Source: Streblospio benedicti
Taxonomy: Eukaryota > Annelida > Polychaeta > Spionida > Spionidae
Direction: 5' to 3'
DNA length: 64,000 bases
Assembly (NCBI GenBank): GCA_019095985.1
Contig: CM032661.1
Span: 6,661,342-6,725,341, forward strand
The translations under genes and the position numbers were made by a program. Shown here one piece after another: positions 1 through 10,400 of this stretch (position 1 is its first letter; each line of letters begins with the position of its first letter). The notes beneath the pieces were generated by a model. It worked only from the letters and a program-made list of their open reading frames with translations, ran no database searches and was not told where the DNA came from.

Positions 1-486
1 TTTCAACATAAAATCCCACGGGCCATTAGATGGTAATTGTGCATCCAACGGGACCCGTAGTTTTCTTCATAGTTTGTTATGGTTGTGTATGCCGGGACTT
101 ATTGTATTGGCCCTTGTTTCAAAATATGAGAATCCTTAGGGACTCATTGTTGCCTCTAGATCACTGTTGGATGGTGGTCTCATGTTACTATCTCCAGCTA
201 CGACTCCCTCTTGCATAATCTCAATGACAGATCATTGTTCAATTGATGTCATTCTATTTTTTTTCCTCCAAAACTATTTTATTCTATAACATTCCACAAA
301 TACTTGTGGATATCTATGCGTCTGTACAATATTATTAACAGTGGTAATATAGTTCCTACACAGTATGACAACTCTTCAAATTTACACATCTTCTAATATT
401 CATAACTAGTTCAACTTACAGAAAACTCTGTCCTCGCGACAAAATGTTACAATGAACATTAGATTAAAACGCAACATGATAGAATA
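1..486. other. Intergenic, no gene seen
   Basis: AT-rich sequence. I see no exon with splice sites and no recognisable protein. Short open frames here have no supporting features. Confidence 0.5.
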
Positions 487-687
487 TACTGTAAAACTAG
501 AATATTTCGTGGCTATTAAATTTTGCAATTTTCATCTTTGTCACTATTTAATTATGCGATTTTGGTCCATCCTGCACCTACTTTACATAGGCTATTAATG
601 ATTGCTGACTATTTAAGTTTGCGTTTTCGCACCTACCCACGATATTCGCAAATTAAATTGTGCGCAAACATTTCTAGTTTTACAGTA
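487..687. mobile_element. MITE, Tc1/mariner-like, copy 1
   Basis: A 200-base non-coding element with terminal inverted repeats. The left end reads CTGTAAAACTAGAA and the right end TTCTAGTTTTACAG, and each is flanked by TA, the target duplication typical of Tc1/mariner elements. A second, more diverged copy lies at 55626-55828. Between the copies the internal sequence (TGGCTATTAAATTTTGCAAT and the TTTTGGTCCATCCTG stretch) is clearly the same. It encodes nothing, so it would depend on a transposase supplied elsewhere. Confidence 0.75.
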
Positions 688-1379
688 TCATGTTATAAAC
701 ATGTTATGTCTGCCTGGTTCTAGTGTGGTTCACACCAATTAAAATTAAAGGTTTAGTTAGAAAGGATGAAAACTTTCTGAAACTTCCAAAATGCAGTTGA
801 CTTTTCGATAAAAGATTTATTTGTGTAGTAATATTGCATTTACTAGTTGGCCATTATTTTGGCAGTGGTTTATAACTTCTACAATACAATAATTCAAAAG
901 CTCCATGATAGAAAACATTCTATTCTATTCTCTCCATCTCTGTTCTCTAAACACATTAAAATAGAACAGTTTCTGTTACAGAACGCTAAATGAATATTAT
1001 AAAAATGAATATGTAAAGCAATTTAATTAAGAACACCAAATTACTGTTTAAAAATATGAATAATATTCTAAAACAGCTAACAAAATTGCCACATTTATAC
1101 CGTCCACTAACAATAGCCACAAATCTGTGTGCTGGTTTATTTAAAAAACCACGCGAATACGTCATAAATGTCACATTGCATACAGAAAAAGACAAATATT
1201 ATAAATTGTTTTTTTTTTTTTATTCCTCAAAAAAGCTTCATATGATTTAGAAAGAATCTTCAGAAACAGATGCCTCACGATTCCCACGTCTGTCAGAGAT
1301 AAAAATAGCTACTGCTCAGTCAGCAATGCTTATCCAGCAGATTCTCACCGGATCTGACTCATTTCCAGCAAGGTACACG
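688..1379. other. Intergenic, no gene seen
   Basis: AT-rich, with poly-T runs near 1209 and no credible exon on either strand. Confidence 0.45.
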
Positions 1380-1620
1380 GTGTTATATAAAGACTGTAGG
1401 ATGCTCGTGGTGGATAGTCAATAAACTGATGAAACTGGAGCTGCGTCCTGTTATACTTGGGCACTTCACCATTATCACACATGACATAATGGTGGAGGTG
1501 TCGGGGATTGAACCCGAGACCACTATAATCCAGCTTCCTACACGGCTGTAGAGGACTCTGTGATTTCCGCCCTGCTGAGGGCTCCAGACGAATCCTTGAT
1601 CCGGCAGCATCAAACTTGCA
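1380..1620 (+). mobile_element. Possible LTR-element relic (LTR end plus primer-binding-like site)
   Basis: A stretch beginning TGTTATATAAAG and ending ACATGACA is followed a few bases later by TGGTGGAGGTGTCGGGG, which continues into ATTGAACCCGAG. Read on the other strand this is a tRNA 3' end: a T-arm with TTCAATC between pairing arms, then a CCACCA-like end. That is the layout of an LTR followed by a tRNA primer-binding site. No second LTR and no coding region are visible, so it is a broken fossil or a short non-coding (TRIM-like) element. A tRNA-derived SINE on the minus strand is the alternative. Confidence 0.35.
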
Positions 1621-2601
1621 GCAAAAAATTCCCCGGAAAGCCATACATTTTTTTGTTTTTTGTTTTTTTATCCTTCCGTTTTCCACTAACCTACCAAAAG
1701 CATTTACCAAGCAAAACATCCAAATTAAAACCCTCCCTGGCTTTCTGAGGACTCTGCGGTGGTGAGTTACATGGAGGACACCTTGAGAGAGCGATCCATG
1801 CTGCTGGAGGCGTGGTGGCCGAATCTACAGACAACAACCGTTGTTAAGTTATTATGAAAAGTTGGCAAAAAAAGACGACTGATTTGGTATTCAGCATACG
1901 ATCTCGTTTGATTTTTCTTCTATTTCTGCTGTGTTCATTTTTTTTTAATTGCTCGCAGTTAAAAAATACCTGTTGTCCCATATTCTATATCTAACATGTT
2001 CCAATATACTTTAGTATCGTTTTCACTTTTTTTTTTGATAGAAATTGTTACTATATATGTCTTAAAACGTGTTAAATTTTGGAATTTTGGATCCCCAACG
2101 GGCATTTTTATAATTTTGAGCAGTTTAAAAAAAACTGAACGCAGCAGAAATTTTAAAAAAAAGTCAAATTACATTTGACAAAACACTGCAGATGATATAG
2201 TTATATACTAATTTGCTACTAGACATATTTTAGCTGTGAAATTCACCATACAGGCCAACAGTTAGAAAAACAAACACTCGGTAAAATCAAATCATAAATC
2301 TACACAAAGACAAATACAAAATGAATTTACTATTGATATGTACTTTCAAACATTTCATTTTTACCCATCAAAGATACATTGAACATCTACTATATTATAT
2401 TATTAATAATATTTTGTGTCTATGGTCTTTTCCACCAATTCACAATTCAAAAGTTTTAAAGATTCAAAAGTTAGACTAAATTAAATTTCATTCTCTAATA
2501 TTTTTGTGTTCTAACAACACCTCTTCAGGAGAATTTTTTTTATCAAATATGTAGCAAACAATATCAAACAATTCAGGATATATATATGTTATATGAAGCT
2601 A
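1621..2601. other. Intergenic, no gene seen
   Basis: AT-rich with several T/A runs. A short CG-richer patch (about 1740-1830) has no open frame with splice sites that I can support. Confidence 0.45.
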
Positions 2602-3353
2602 TTAACCCATTACCCCACACGTTTTATTACATGACAGCCCTTGTATCCTCGCAAATATTTGCAGCGTAGCGCGTATAAAATCTTTCCATTTGTGGGAGCT
2701 GCGTTGCTGACTTTAAACTGCCATAATTTCCATAAAAATGCTAGTATTTCAATTATCTCTTCACCAAAAAACAAGGAAACCATTTTGGCTTTACCCCATT
2801 CCCAATTTCACAAATGTTTTGAAACGAAGCATCACATTTCCAATAGTAAAAGGAAGCCCTGTACGGATCGGTTAGGACTGTGGTATTTGGTGCTATTTGC
2901 GGCGGTAGCTTCGAAGTAAATGAATCACAGTAATTTAGAAAATAATTAAAAATATTTATCTGGTGTTTTTGGAACAGATTTATATATCATGAGTGGTTAG
3001 GAATACGAATATGTATTTCTCATGAAGATTGAACCATTATTAGTATGTCTATAACGCGATCAAACATTGGTGTTTTTACATTTGGTGCGATATGGCAAAC
3101 ATGGTGCCATTTCTAAGTGCAAATTAATGCTGTCAAATGAAACTTCTTTATATCTCCTAAACTAAAAGCTAAACATTAAAAAAAAATTAAGCACGATGAT
3201 TCCTTATACGGTTTTACATATAGTTATCTAGTTTTAATCACCATGGCATGGCTACTATAGCCCAAACGAATGACTTGTATGATGTAGCTTTTGACACCCA
3301 AACACGTGAAATCGTGTGGCCGGTTTAGGCCGTTTTGAGGGGTAAAGGGTTAA
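2602..3353. mobile_element. MITE, piggyBac-like (TTAA-flanked), complete copy
   Basis: The element begins TTAA-CCCATTACCCC and ends GGGGTAAAGGG-TTAA. It therefore has matching 11-base terminal inverted repeats with TTAA at both outer ends, the target site of piggyBac transposons. It is about 750 bases long and has no transposase frame. A right-truncated relative lies 430 bases downstream. Confidence 0.75.
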
Positions 3354-3786
3354 AATGATTCCATTTGTTACCAATCATGACTGTAGAAACAGTATTTTAT
3401 GTTACATATTTCTTAGGCAAGGGACTTATTTATGCAATTTCATTGTGGCTACAGTCTTTGCCACCATTTAGTAGAATTTTCAAAAGTTAGAATCGTACTG
3501 CTTATTTGTAATTTTTTTTATTGTCCTGAAGAGGTCTTGATAGAAGACAAAAGTATTAGATATTTTAAAAATAAAACAAACTCAGTTTGGCTGAATGATT
3601 CAAACTTTCAAAACTTTCGAAAATTTATTAAATGGTGGAAAAGTCAGTAGCCACAACATGATACAATTATGGACGTGTGTTTCATAGTTGATGTTTGGAA
3701 GCTGGCCCCGTTGGAACACTCCTAAAAACCATCTCTCAGTTACGGCCTCAATTGTTACTCAGCATTCTAGTAGGACTAGTAACTTT

Positions 3787-4193
3787 AACCACTAACCCCT
3801 CGCATTTTATTATATAACACCCCTTGTATCATTACAAATATTTGTAGCGTAGCGTGGATAAAATCTTTCCATTTATGCGAGTTGCGTTGCCAACTTTAAA
3901 CTGCCATAATTTACATAAAAATGCTCGTATTTCGATCATCTTCTCACCAAAATGTGAAGAAACCATTTTCGTTTACCAAATTCCCAAATTCTAAAATGTT
4001 TTAAAACAAATGCATTTGAAGGAAATGTATCTTGATAATTAGAAAATAATGAAAACTATTTGGAATGTGTTTTTGGTGATGATTTATATATCACAATAAA
4101 GCTGATTTTGTTAGGAACACGAATCTTATCAAAATCAAACTATTATAAGTATGCCTACAAGATAATCAAACATTGAGGTTTTTCCATTTAGTG
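3787..4193. mobile_element. piggyBac-like MITE, right-truncated second copy
   Basis: Sequence from TAACCACTAACCCCTCGC onward follows the copy at 2602-3353 step by step (the CCCCTTGTATC, AATATTTGTAGCGTAGCG, TCTTTCCATTT and CTGCCATAATTT blocks, in order). Similarity stops near a TTTCCATTTAGTG block. The GGGGTAAAGGG-TTAA end is missing. It is in the same orientation as its neighbour. Confidence 0.65.
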
Positions 4194-4515
4194 GAAACTA
4201 TATAGTCCTTCTCAAAAGTTACTTGAAAATGGATCCCCCACCCTAGACTATTTCTTGTGTATTAAGATAATTCTATGCAGTGATATGATGATAGGGTTGA
4301 TACACACGAACTTAACGTTGTGGTCACCAATGTAACATCATCAAGAAAAAACAGAAGTCACTTCTGTTGAAGGTCCGGCGATGGTGACCGCAACGTCAAG
4401 TTTCGTGTGTACAGTGAGTAGTAGTTGTCATTAAATCTCAACCCTATGGATATTCCTACTACTAAAAACAGTCTACATAATGATATGATTATGTTTTCTG
4501 GTTGCTGTTTTGTAC
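4194..4515. other. Gene-free stretch below the PRPF19 WD40 exon
   Basis: If the PRPF19 gene continued normally, its next WD40 exons would lie here and below on the minus strand. I find none. Confidence 0.4.
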
Positions 4516-4626
4516 CTTGAGGTCCCAGATCTTGACCTCTGAGTCCTCTGTTCCGTGGAAGAAAATGAGTCCGTCGGGGTGGAGCTGAGCACACGTCAGC
4601 GCCGCGTTGTTGCCCGGCTCACTCAC
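4516..4626 (-). CDS. PRPF19: PRPF19 WD40-repeat exon (isolated)
   Basis: A 111-base exon between a TTTAG acceptor and a G|GTACA donor encodes 37 codons, phase 0 at both ends. The product includes LTCAQLHPDGLIF and EVKIWDLK, which matches the WD40 stretch LTCAQFHPDGLIF...IKIWDLK of the splicing factor and U-box E3 ligase PRPF19 as I know it. It is a core subunit of the nineteen complex at the spliceosome. Only this one of the seven repeats is present. The next upstream exon is the start exon of the same protein, but about 300 intervening residues have no exon here and the two exons are out of phase. This is therefore a fragment from misassembly or a rearranged copy, not a working gene as drawn. 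Confidence 0.8.
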
Positions 4627-4951
4627 CTAAACACGGTGACAGAGGCTGGTCAGACACAACTAGACAGAAATAGATAAAAATTGCAAAAAATGAAAAAATA
4701 ACTTTTGCGTGATGCTTCTGCCAAAACCAGGTCTACTTCTGGCAAAGCTGGCAGCCCGGCTAATAATGAATTTTCAGGTGGACCAGGGCTACAGGCTCAT
4801 GTCAAAACCCTGTCATTCAATGATTACTCTACAACATGCACATGATATTAACAAAAGTAGTGGAAGAAACTGATGGTTATTAAGTCAAATAAACACAGGA
4901 AAAAAATGCATCCAAAGGCAACATATTACTGTGTATATGACATATTTCTAC

Positions 4952-5063
4952 CATTTTCTGAGATGTACTTTTCGATGAGGCGTCTCTCGTACACGCATCC
5001 TGAGACGGGGGAGACGACCGGATGCTCCGGGACCTCGTTACTGATCGCACACACCAACGACAT
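4952..5063 (-). CDS. PRPF19: PRPF19 first coding exon (U-box start)
   Basis: The ATG at 5063 opens [19 protein letters not shown], followed by the [14 protein letters not shown] block. It is nearly identical to the start of animal PRPF19 ([15 protein letters not shown]...[15 protein letters not shown]). The conserved segment is the first half of the U-box, the E2-binding ubiquitin-ligase fold. The exon ends AAT G|GTAGAA, phase 1. The start is secure because the family begins at this Met. The following exon on this strand (4626-4516) begins in phase 0 and belongs to residues near 350, so the two cannot be spliced to each other. Confidence 0.85.
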
Positions 5064-5521
5064 GATGCTAGGAAACACACCCTATCTGAAAGAAAAAAAA
5101 TATTCATATGCTAAAATTGAAAAAAAATAAAATAAAAATACCAACTGCTGGTTAGTTTAAATGTGATTTTTCACTGGTATGAATTTTGTTAACTTGTATA
5201 TGTTGCCTAATTGCAGCAGACTTACAATTTACAAAAAAAAAAGAATCTCCACGCAGGGTTTGAATTAACACATGGCTGGCATTTTGAAAATTGAAAATTC
5301 TAGGCACCGGCAAAATTTTTGCTTGCAGTCATCAAAGTAAACTTCAAACCCCTGCGAAAGGGAATCCTCTTTTCCAGATCTACTATAGGTTATTGTTAGA
5401 AAAAGAATCAGAACCTACATATTACCATGAATATACAGATTCCATGCCTTGATATTGCTTGTGCTGCTGCAGTACTCTCATGTGGGATCACCATAAACTA
5501 ACAAGGTGAGGCATTATCTAA

Positions 5522-5743
5522 TTAGTAGATGGCAAATTTAACGTGCTCAGGTTGGTAGATTCGAGCAACATTATTCCACCTGTTTACAAACCGACCTGTC
5601 ATAACAGGTATTAATTTGAGTTTGGCCGCATCAATCTGCAGGACACCATTTACTGACCCTACGCATGCGACTAAATCGGAGACATTCAGGCCATGAGAAC
5701 AACTCCCGATATACATGGCTATAGAAGGCAGAGTACAATGCAT
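5522..5743 (-). CDS. Unrecognised terminal-exon-like ORF
   Basis: An open frame of about 73 codons follows a CTACAG acceptor-like site and ends with TAA. The product contains ...SDLVACVGSVNGVLQIDAAK and ...GRFVNRWNNVARIYQPEHVK. Its composition looks protein-like: mixed hydrophobic and charged, with no low-complexity runs. I do not recognise the family. It sits between the CLC 5' exons and the PRPF19 start exon on the same strand, but does not resemble either protein. It could be the last exon of an unrelated gene, a repeat-encoded fragment, or chance. Confidence 0.3.
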   Translation of the reverse strand: MHCTLPSIAMYIGSCSHGLNVSDLVACVGSVNGVLQIDAAKLKLIPVMTGRFVNRWNNVARIYQPEHVKFAIY

Positions 5744-5758
5744 TCCTGTAGGCTGTAT

Positions 5759-7118
5759 AGAAATTCACAAGCAAACATTATTTTTCATTGCATTCATTGA
5801 TAGTAAGATTTTGGCAGAATTCAATTTTAAATTAATTAGGGCCAGTTAAAAAGTGTATATCTGGCTACATTTTAAGTACGGTTTTCTTTGTGAGATGGAA
5901 ATAGTGTACACTTACCTTTCAAATAATATTGCTAATCACCAAGTGCAAAAATGGATATCTGATGATATGACTTCTCAATAAACTTCATGGAGAAAAACAA
6001 ATAAGAATCCATAATAATTTGTCGCGAAAGCTGGAGATAAATGTTTCTTCGCAGCTCAAGTAAGCAGCGAACCGCAAACATTAAAAGACTGATCAAAATA
6101 AAGACTGATCAAAATAAGATATAATGGGAATGGAAAGATAAAGAAAAAAATTAATAATTTAACGCAATAAGGTGTATGTTTTTGTAAGCATGCAATTTCA
6201 ATTTTGAATTAGGAACTGTTACTGATGAGCGTAAAATTCTAACTTTCATTCAAATGCTATTCAACTTGCATTTGATGCATTAGGCAACATCCTTTTCCGG
6301 TCTAATTTGTTTGTATTTTTGTATTCAGTAACATGAAAATTGTGTGAAAGATTGCAAATGCATATGCAAGAGCTATTCTAGTATTTTGTCTTGTTTGTCA
6401 TATTGTGTTTTGTCTGTCTTTTACTATTTTACATTTGTACATTTTTATACTATGATAATATATCCTGTATATTATCGAAATAAACTGTATTAGGATTAGT
6501 ATTATAAATCGTTCAGAACTAACACTATTCTTTCACCTCCAGTCTTATCAGCATCATCCATTGATGCCTGAGAAGTGCATGTTGCTGATAAAGTTACATG
6601 TGAACTGATCTGAACAAACATATGATCAAGGTGGTGATAATGACGCATACTTTCCATTTACATCAATGCTAAAGTGCCGCAACAAACGTCACATTTCTCT
6701 TGGATCGGTCCACAAAAAAATATATCTGAATCGAGGGATCTGTCACACTTTTAATGTATGCAATCATATGTACACATGGGTATTTTCAATTCTATCAAGT
6801 GAAAGATATTTAAAGATTAAAATTAAATATTGTCAAGAAGAGTCTAGTATCAGTATTATTTGGCTGTAACCACTTGCTGAAGTCTAATGTTTGCCGCGAG
6901 TCACTACCGTACATGATTTTCACGTTCAAAATCCAGCGCAAAACGTTCACATTGAGCTCAAATCAATAAATATATAGTACGATTTTAGGCGCGGAATCCA
7001 TCATTCTTCTTGGAGATGTAAAATTGTCACCGTGACTTTGTCTTTGATGACATTTTTTGACCACCGGATTTCAAGTGGCGACGTCTAGTGGGATAATTGG
7101 CAGCAATTAGGCGTATTG
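5759..7118. other. Gene-free stretch where CLC exons would be expected
   Basis: AT-rich, without a CLC exon. The helices following the GxEGP region should be encoded downstream of 7466 on the minus strand, and I find no trace of them down to 5063. Confidence 0.45.
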
Positions 7119-7452
7119 GACTCCACCAAGGTGTACATAATGGACTCCTCCAGTTCTAAAAAATGGACTCCCCCGCATTGTATCATGGACTCACCCGAGT
7201 TGTATCATGGACTCCTCCAGTTCTAACAAATGAACTCCCCGATTTGTATGATGGACATTCTCGCTGTGTATGATGGACTCCCCTGCCGCGGTGTACATAA
7301 TGGACTCCTCCAGTTCTAAAAATGGACTCACCCAAGGTGTATCATGGACTCTTTCCCCCCCCACCCCCCGTGAGTGGACTCACCCAAGGTGTATCATGGA
7401 CTCTCCCCGAGGTGAGTGGACTCACCCGAGGTGTATCACTCTTCCCCCCCCC
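7119..7452. repeat. Minisatellite, ~20-30 base unit TGGACTCACCCGAGGTGTAT
   Basis: More than ten imperfect tandem units built on ATGGACTC-(A/C)CCC-(A)AGG-TGTATC(A/C), some shortened to ATGGACTCCTCCAGTTCTAA. C-runs break it near 7356 and 7446. It abuts the donor site of CLC exon 5, and the exon boundary itself (GGGACTCACCCTCATGG) resembles a unit. Confidence 0.8.
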
Positions 7453-7465
7453 CCGAGGGACTCAC

Positions 7466-10400
7466 CCTCATGGGCCTCTGGCCCGGCGGGGAGCCCGGCG
7501 CCCACCGCGGCGCAGCACGACAAGAACTTGACGAGCGCCGTCTTCACGTTGAAGATGTGGCGCACCACCGTGCCGTTGAGGAACCCGATGAGCTCCGGGA
7601 TTCCCGAGCCGGCCGCTGACGGCCGCAGGAACTGACCACGCGGAAACGAAGAAATAGTCACCACATGAGGGCGCGCATTCATACCGACAAACCATGTATT
7701 CATTATAACAGATAAACACTTAAAGATCTCAATAGTATTTCACAATGAATGAACTGGAATTTTACAAAGTATCTTTTGAAAAGGTTAGGACGCAGGTGTC
7801 ATATTAAACATCTGTGGAGAAATATTGACTGTCTGATTTCGGCTCTAAGCCAATCAGAATGCAGGATTTAGGGGTGTGTCACAGATAGTGTTATGTTTCG
7901 TTGTATTGGGTACGTTATCCATGATTGATCGCAGATCCAATTGATTCTGGATCTGCTGGTGGGACTATTAAGAAAGTGACTGACAACAGATTGATACTGG
8001 TCGTTCACATATATTTCGGTATACAAGAAAAATTGTGTTTTTGCTTTGTATGTCCAACATCCAGCATCCGTTGCTATTCCTGCTAAAACTATATTTTACA
8101 ACCTAATATGTCCCTACAAACTAAGTAAGAAAAGCTTCCTTACAACTGTAGGCAAGGAGAAAATATTCCTGAATCGACAATATTTCACCAAACATCGTGG
8201 CGTCTTTTGTTGACGTTTTTCATAGGACACGTTTTTTCTAGTCTAGCTAGGGAGCGCTGCATTTCTGACATAATTCACATGAAATTTTAAATGTGATTAC
8301 CGATTATTATAGCCAATCATTCCATGCTATATGCATTAACAAACACCAAATATAATTATTGAAGCCTAAATAAGCAATGAGAACAAAATAAAATAGTTAA
8401 ACAGATAATGAGTTTCTTGACTCAAGACCAAAACAACTTATGCTCCTTGTAAAATCTTGTGTTCATAACGAGAATAATATAAATAACGTTAGAAACGTTA
8501 AAAAATCGATACTCAATTTTTCTTCAGTAAAGTTGACAAGGAAAATTCCTGTAATAAAAATAAACGTATATAAATAACAAAAGTATCATAATGGTCGAAG
8601 ATTTGTGTTGTATGTCTACGTATAGGTTGAAAAATGTAGATTATGGATAACTATACATTATTACTGTGGAAGGATTCAGAAATTAGTAAACTCGATTTTT
8701 CTTGTATACCGAAATATATGTGAACGGCCAATATGCGATAAGCTGTTTGTTTGTGTACTTACGACGACGATGATCGAGCTGAAGAGGACGAAGAGGACGG
8801 AGTAACCGAGGGTCCACCCCCACGCCGCCAGCACCCGCCCAGCCTAAAACACGCAGCACTGAATAGTGCAACTAATCCAGGACGCCATGAGGGGAATGGT
8901 CTGAACCTTTTTTTTTTCTTTTTTTTATGCAATTTACAATAATCATAAAAACACAAAATATTTAAAAAACACATAAGTAGTAATATAAATGGCTGGGGAG
9001 GAAGGAAGTGGATTACTTATCAAGTTCCTCCCCATGGTTTAAAATACTTATATAACTATGAAATCACAGTAGTATTTGTATCACAGAATGATTAAAAAGT
9101 TACAGAAACAACAAGTCACAGTAGGCCTATGACTAAGATACAGATTGAATAGAGTAACATTTTGATTAATTATAAATTATATTTCCCTGTACAATAATCC
9201 TTAAATAGTTTTTTATAAGTGAAATAAGTTTTCGCTATTTTAACATCAGTAGGTAAAGTTTTCCATAAATTAGCACTAGCATATTGAAAAGTATTTTTAA
9301 AATAATTAGTTTTAATCTTACACGTAACTCGGAAATCACTTTTGTTTCGTGTGTTACAGGAATGAATATCAGTACCTTTATAGAGGTTTGTCCAATTGAG
9401 TGACCTCCCACTGACCACTTACTGACCACTCACTGCCCCCCACTGACCTCTATATACTCCTCGGCGCGGTCCCACTTGAGGTCTGCGATGAGGTCGATGG
9501 TCTGGTGGAGCAGGAAGCCCACAAGGCCGACAGCGCCGCCGATGAGCCCCATCATCACCCACCGGTCCCAGTCCAGTCTGAGGAGACAAATCATTATCGT
9601 GAAAATAAATGGAAGGTTTTATCCAATTTCATTCAAACTGCGTGGAATGTCAGAAACTGTGAAATGTTCATATGAGTATTCATAATTATTCTTTTCATAA
9701 AACTATCTTTGCTGTTATGTATTTGTTTAGTTCATATATTGTAAGGTAATGTAGAAAATGATAGGTCAATTTATTAGTATTAAAATACTAGGTGACTGAT
9801 AAACCCAAGAAGGGTTGGGTATATTATGTAATTTGTGCAATTGAGTCAGTTTTGTTGTACATGTACATACCTTGTCACTATAATAAACAAACAAACAAAC
9901 AGCTGCTCAAATGAATGTGATTATTGCACTAGCCACATTTATCCCACACACTTCAGCTATCCAATCTATTCTCAGTTTTCAAATTCAGGAGTGTTCCACA
10001 CTGTTACATAACCCCCTGCTGACTGGCCGGCTTTTGACCTCTGTGTTGACCCTAACTGACCCATAGGGAGATCCAGGTTTTCAGAAAAGGGGGGCGCACT
10101 TACGGGATTTCATGAAAAACCCTATGAAAATGAAGTATTTTGGTGGGAAAAGGGGGTGGGGCCCGCCCTGGATCTGCCTATGCTGACCTCTGTGTTGACC
10201 CTGACTGACCTCTGCGGCTGGCGAGCGAGCCACTGTGTGTATGCGTCGCTGTGAGCCGGCAGGTAGTCCATGGACTCGTATGACGCCAGCGTCCGACGCT
10301 CCTCAGCCGTGTACTTGTGGTTCACAAACGCACTCTCAAAGTCGCGGCCCTGAAACCACAACCCAAAGTCAACTTTTACTGGAAGTTTTATAGTTTCTGG

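Noticed and set aside
7270-7635. Repetitive open frame MDSP...
   Set aside because: It is a read-through of the minisatellite and the antisense of CLC exon 5.
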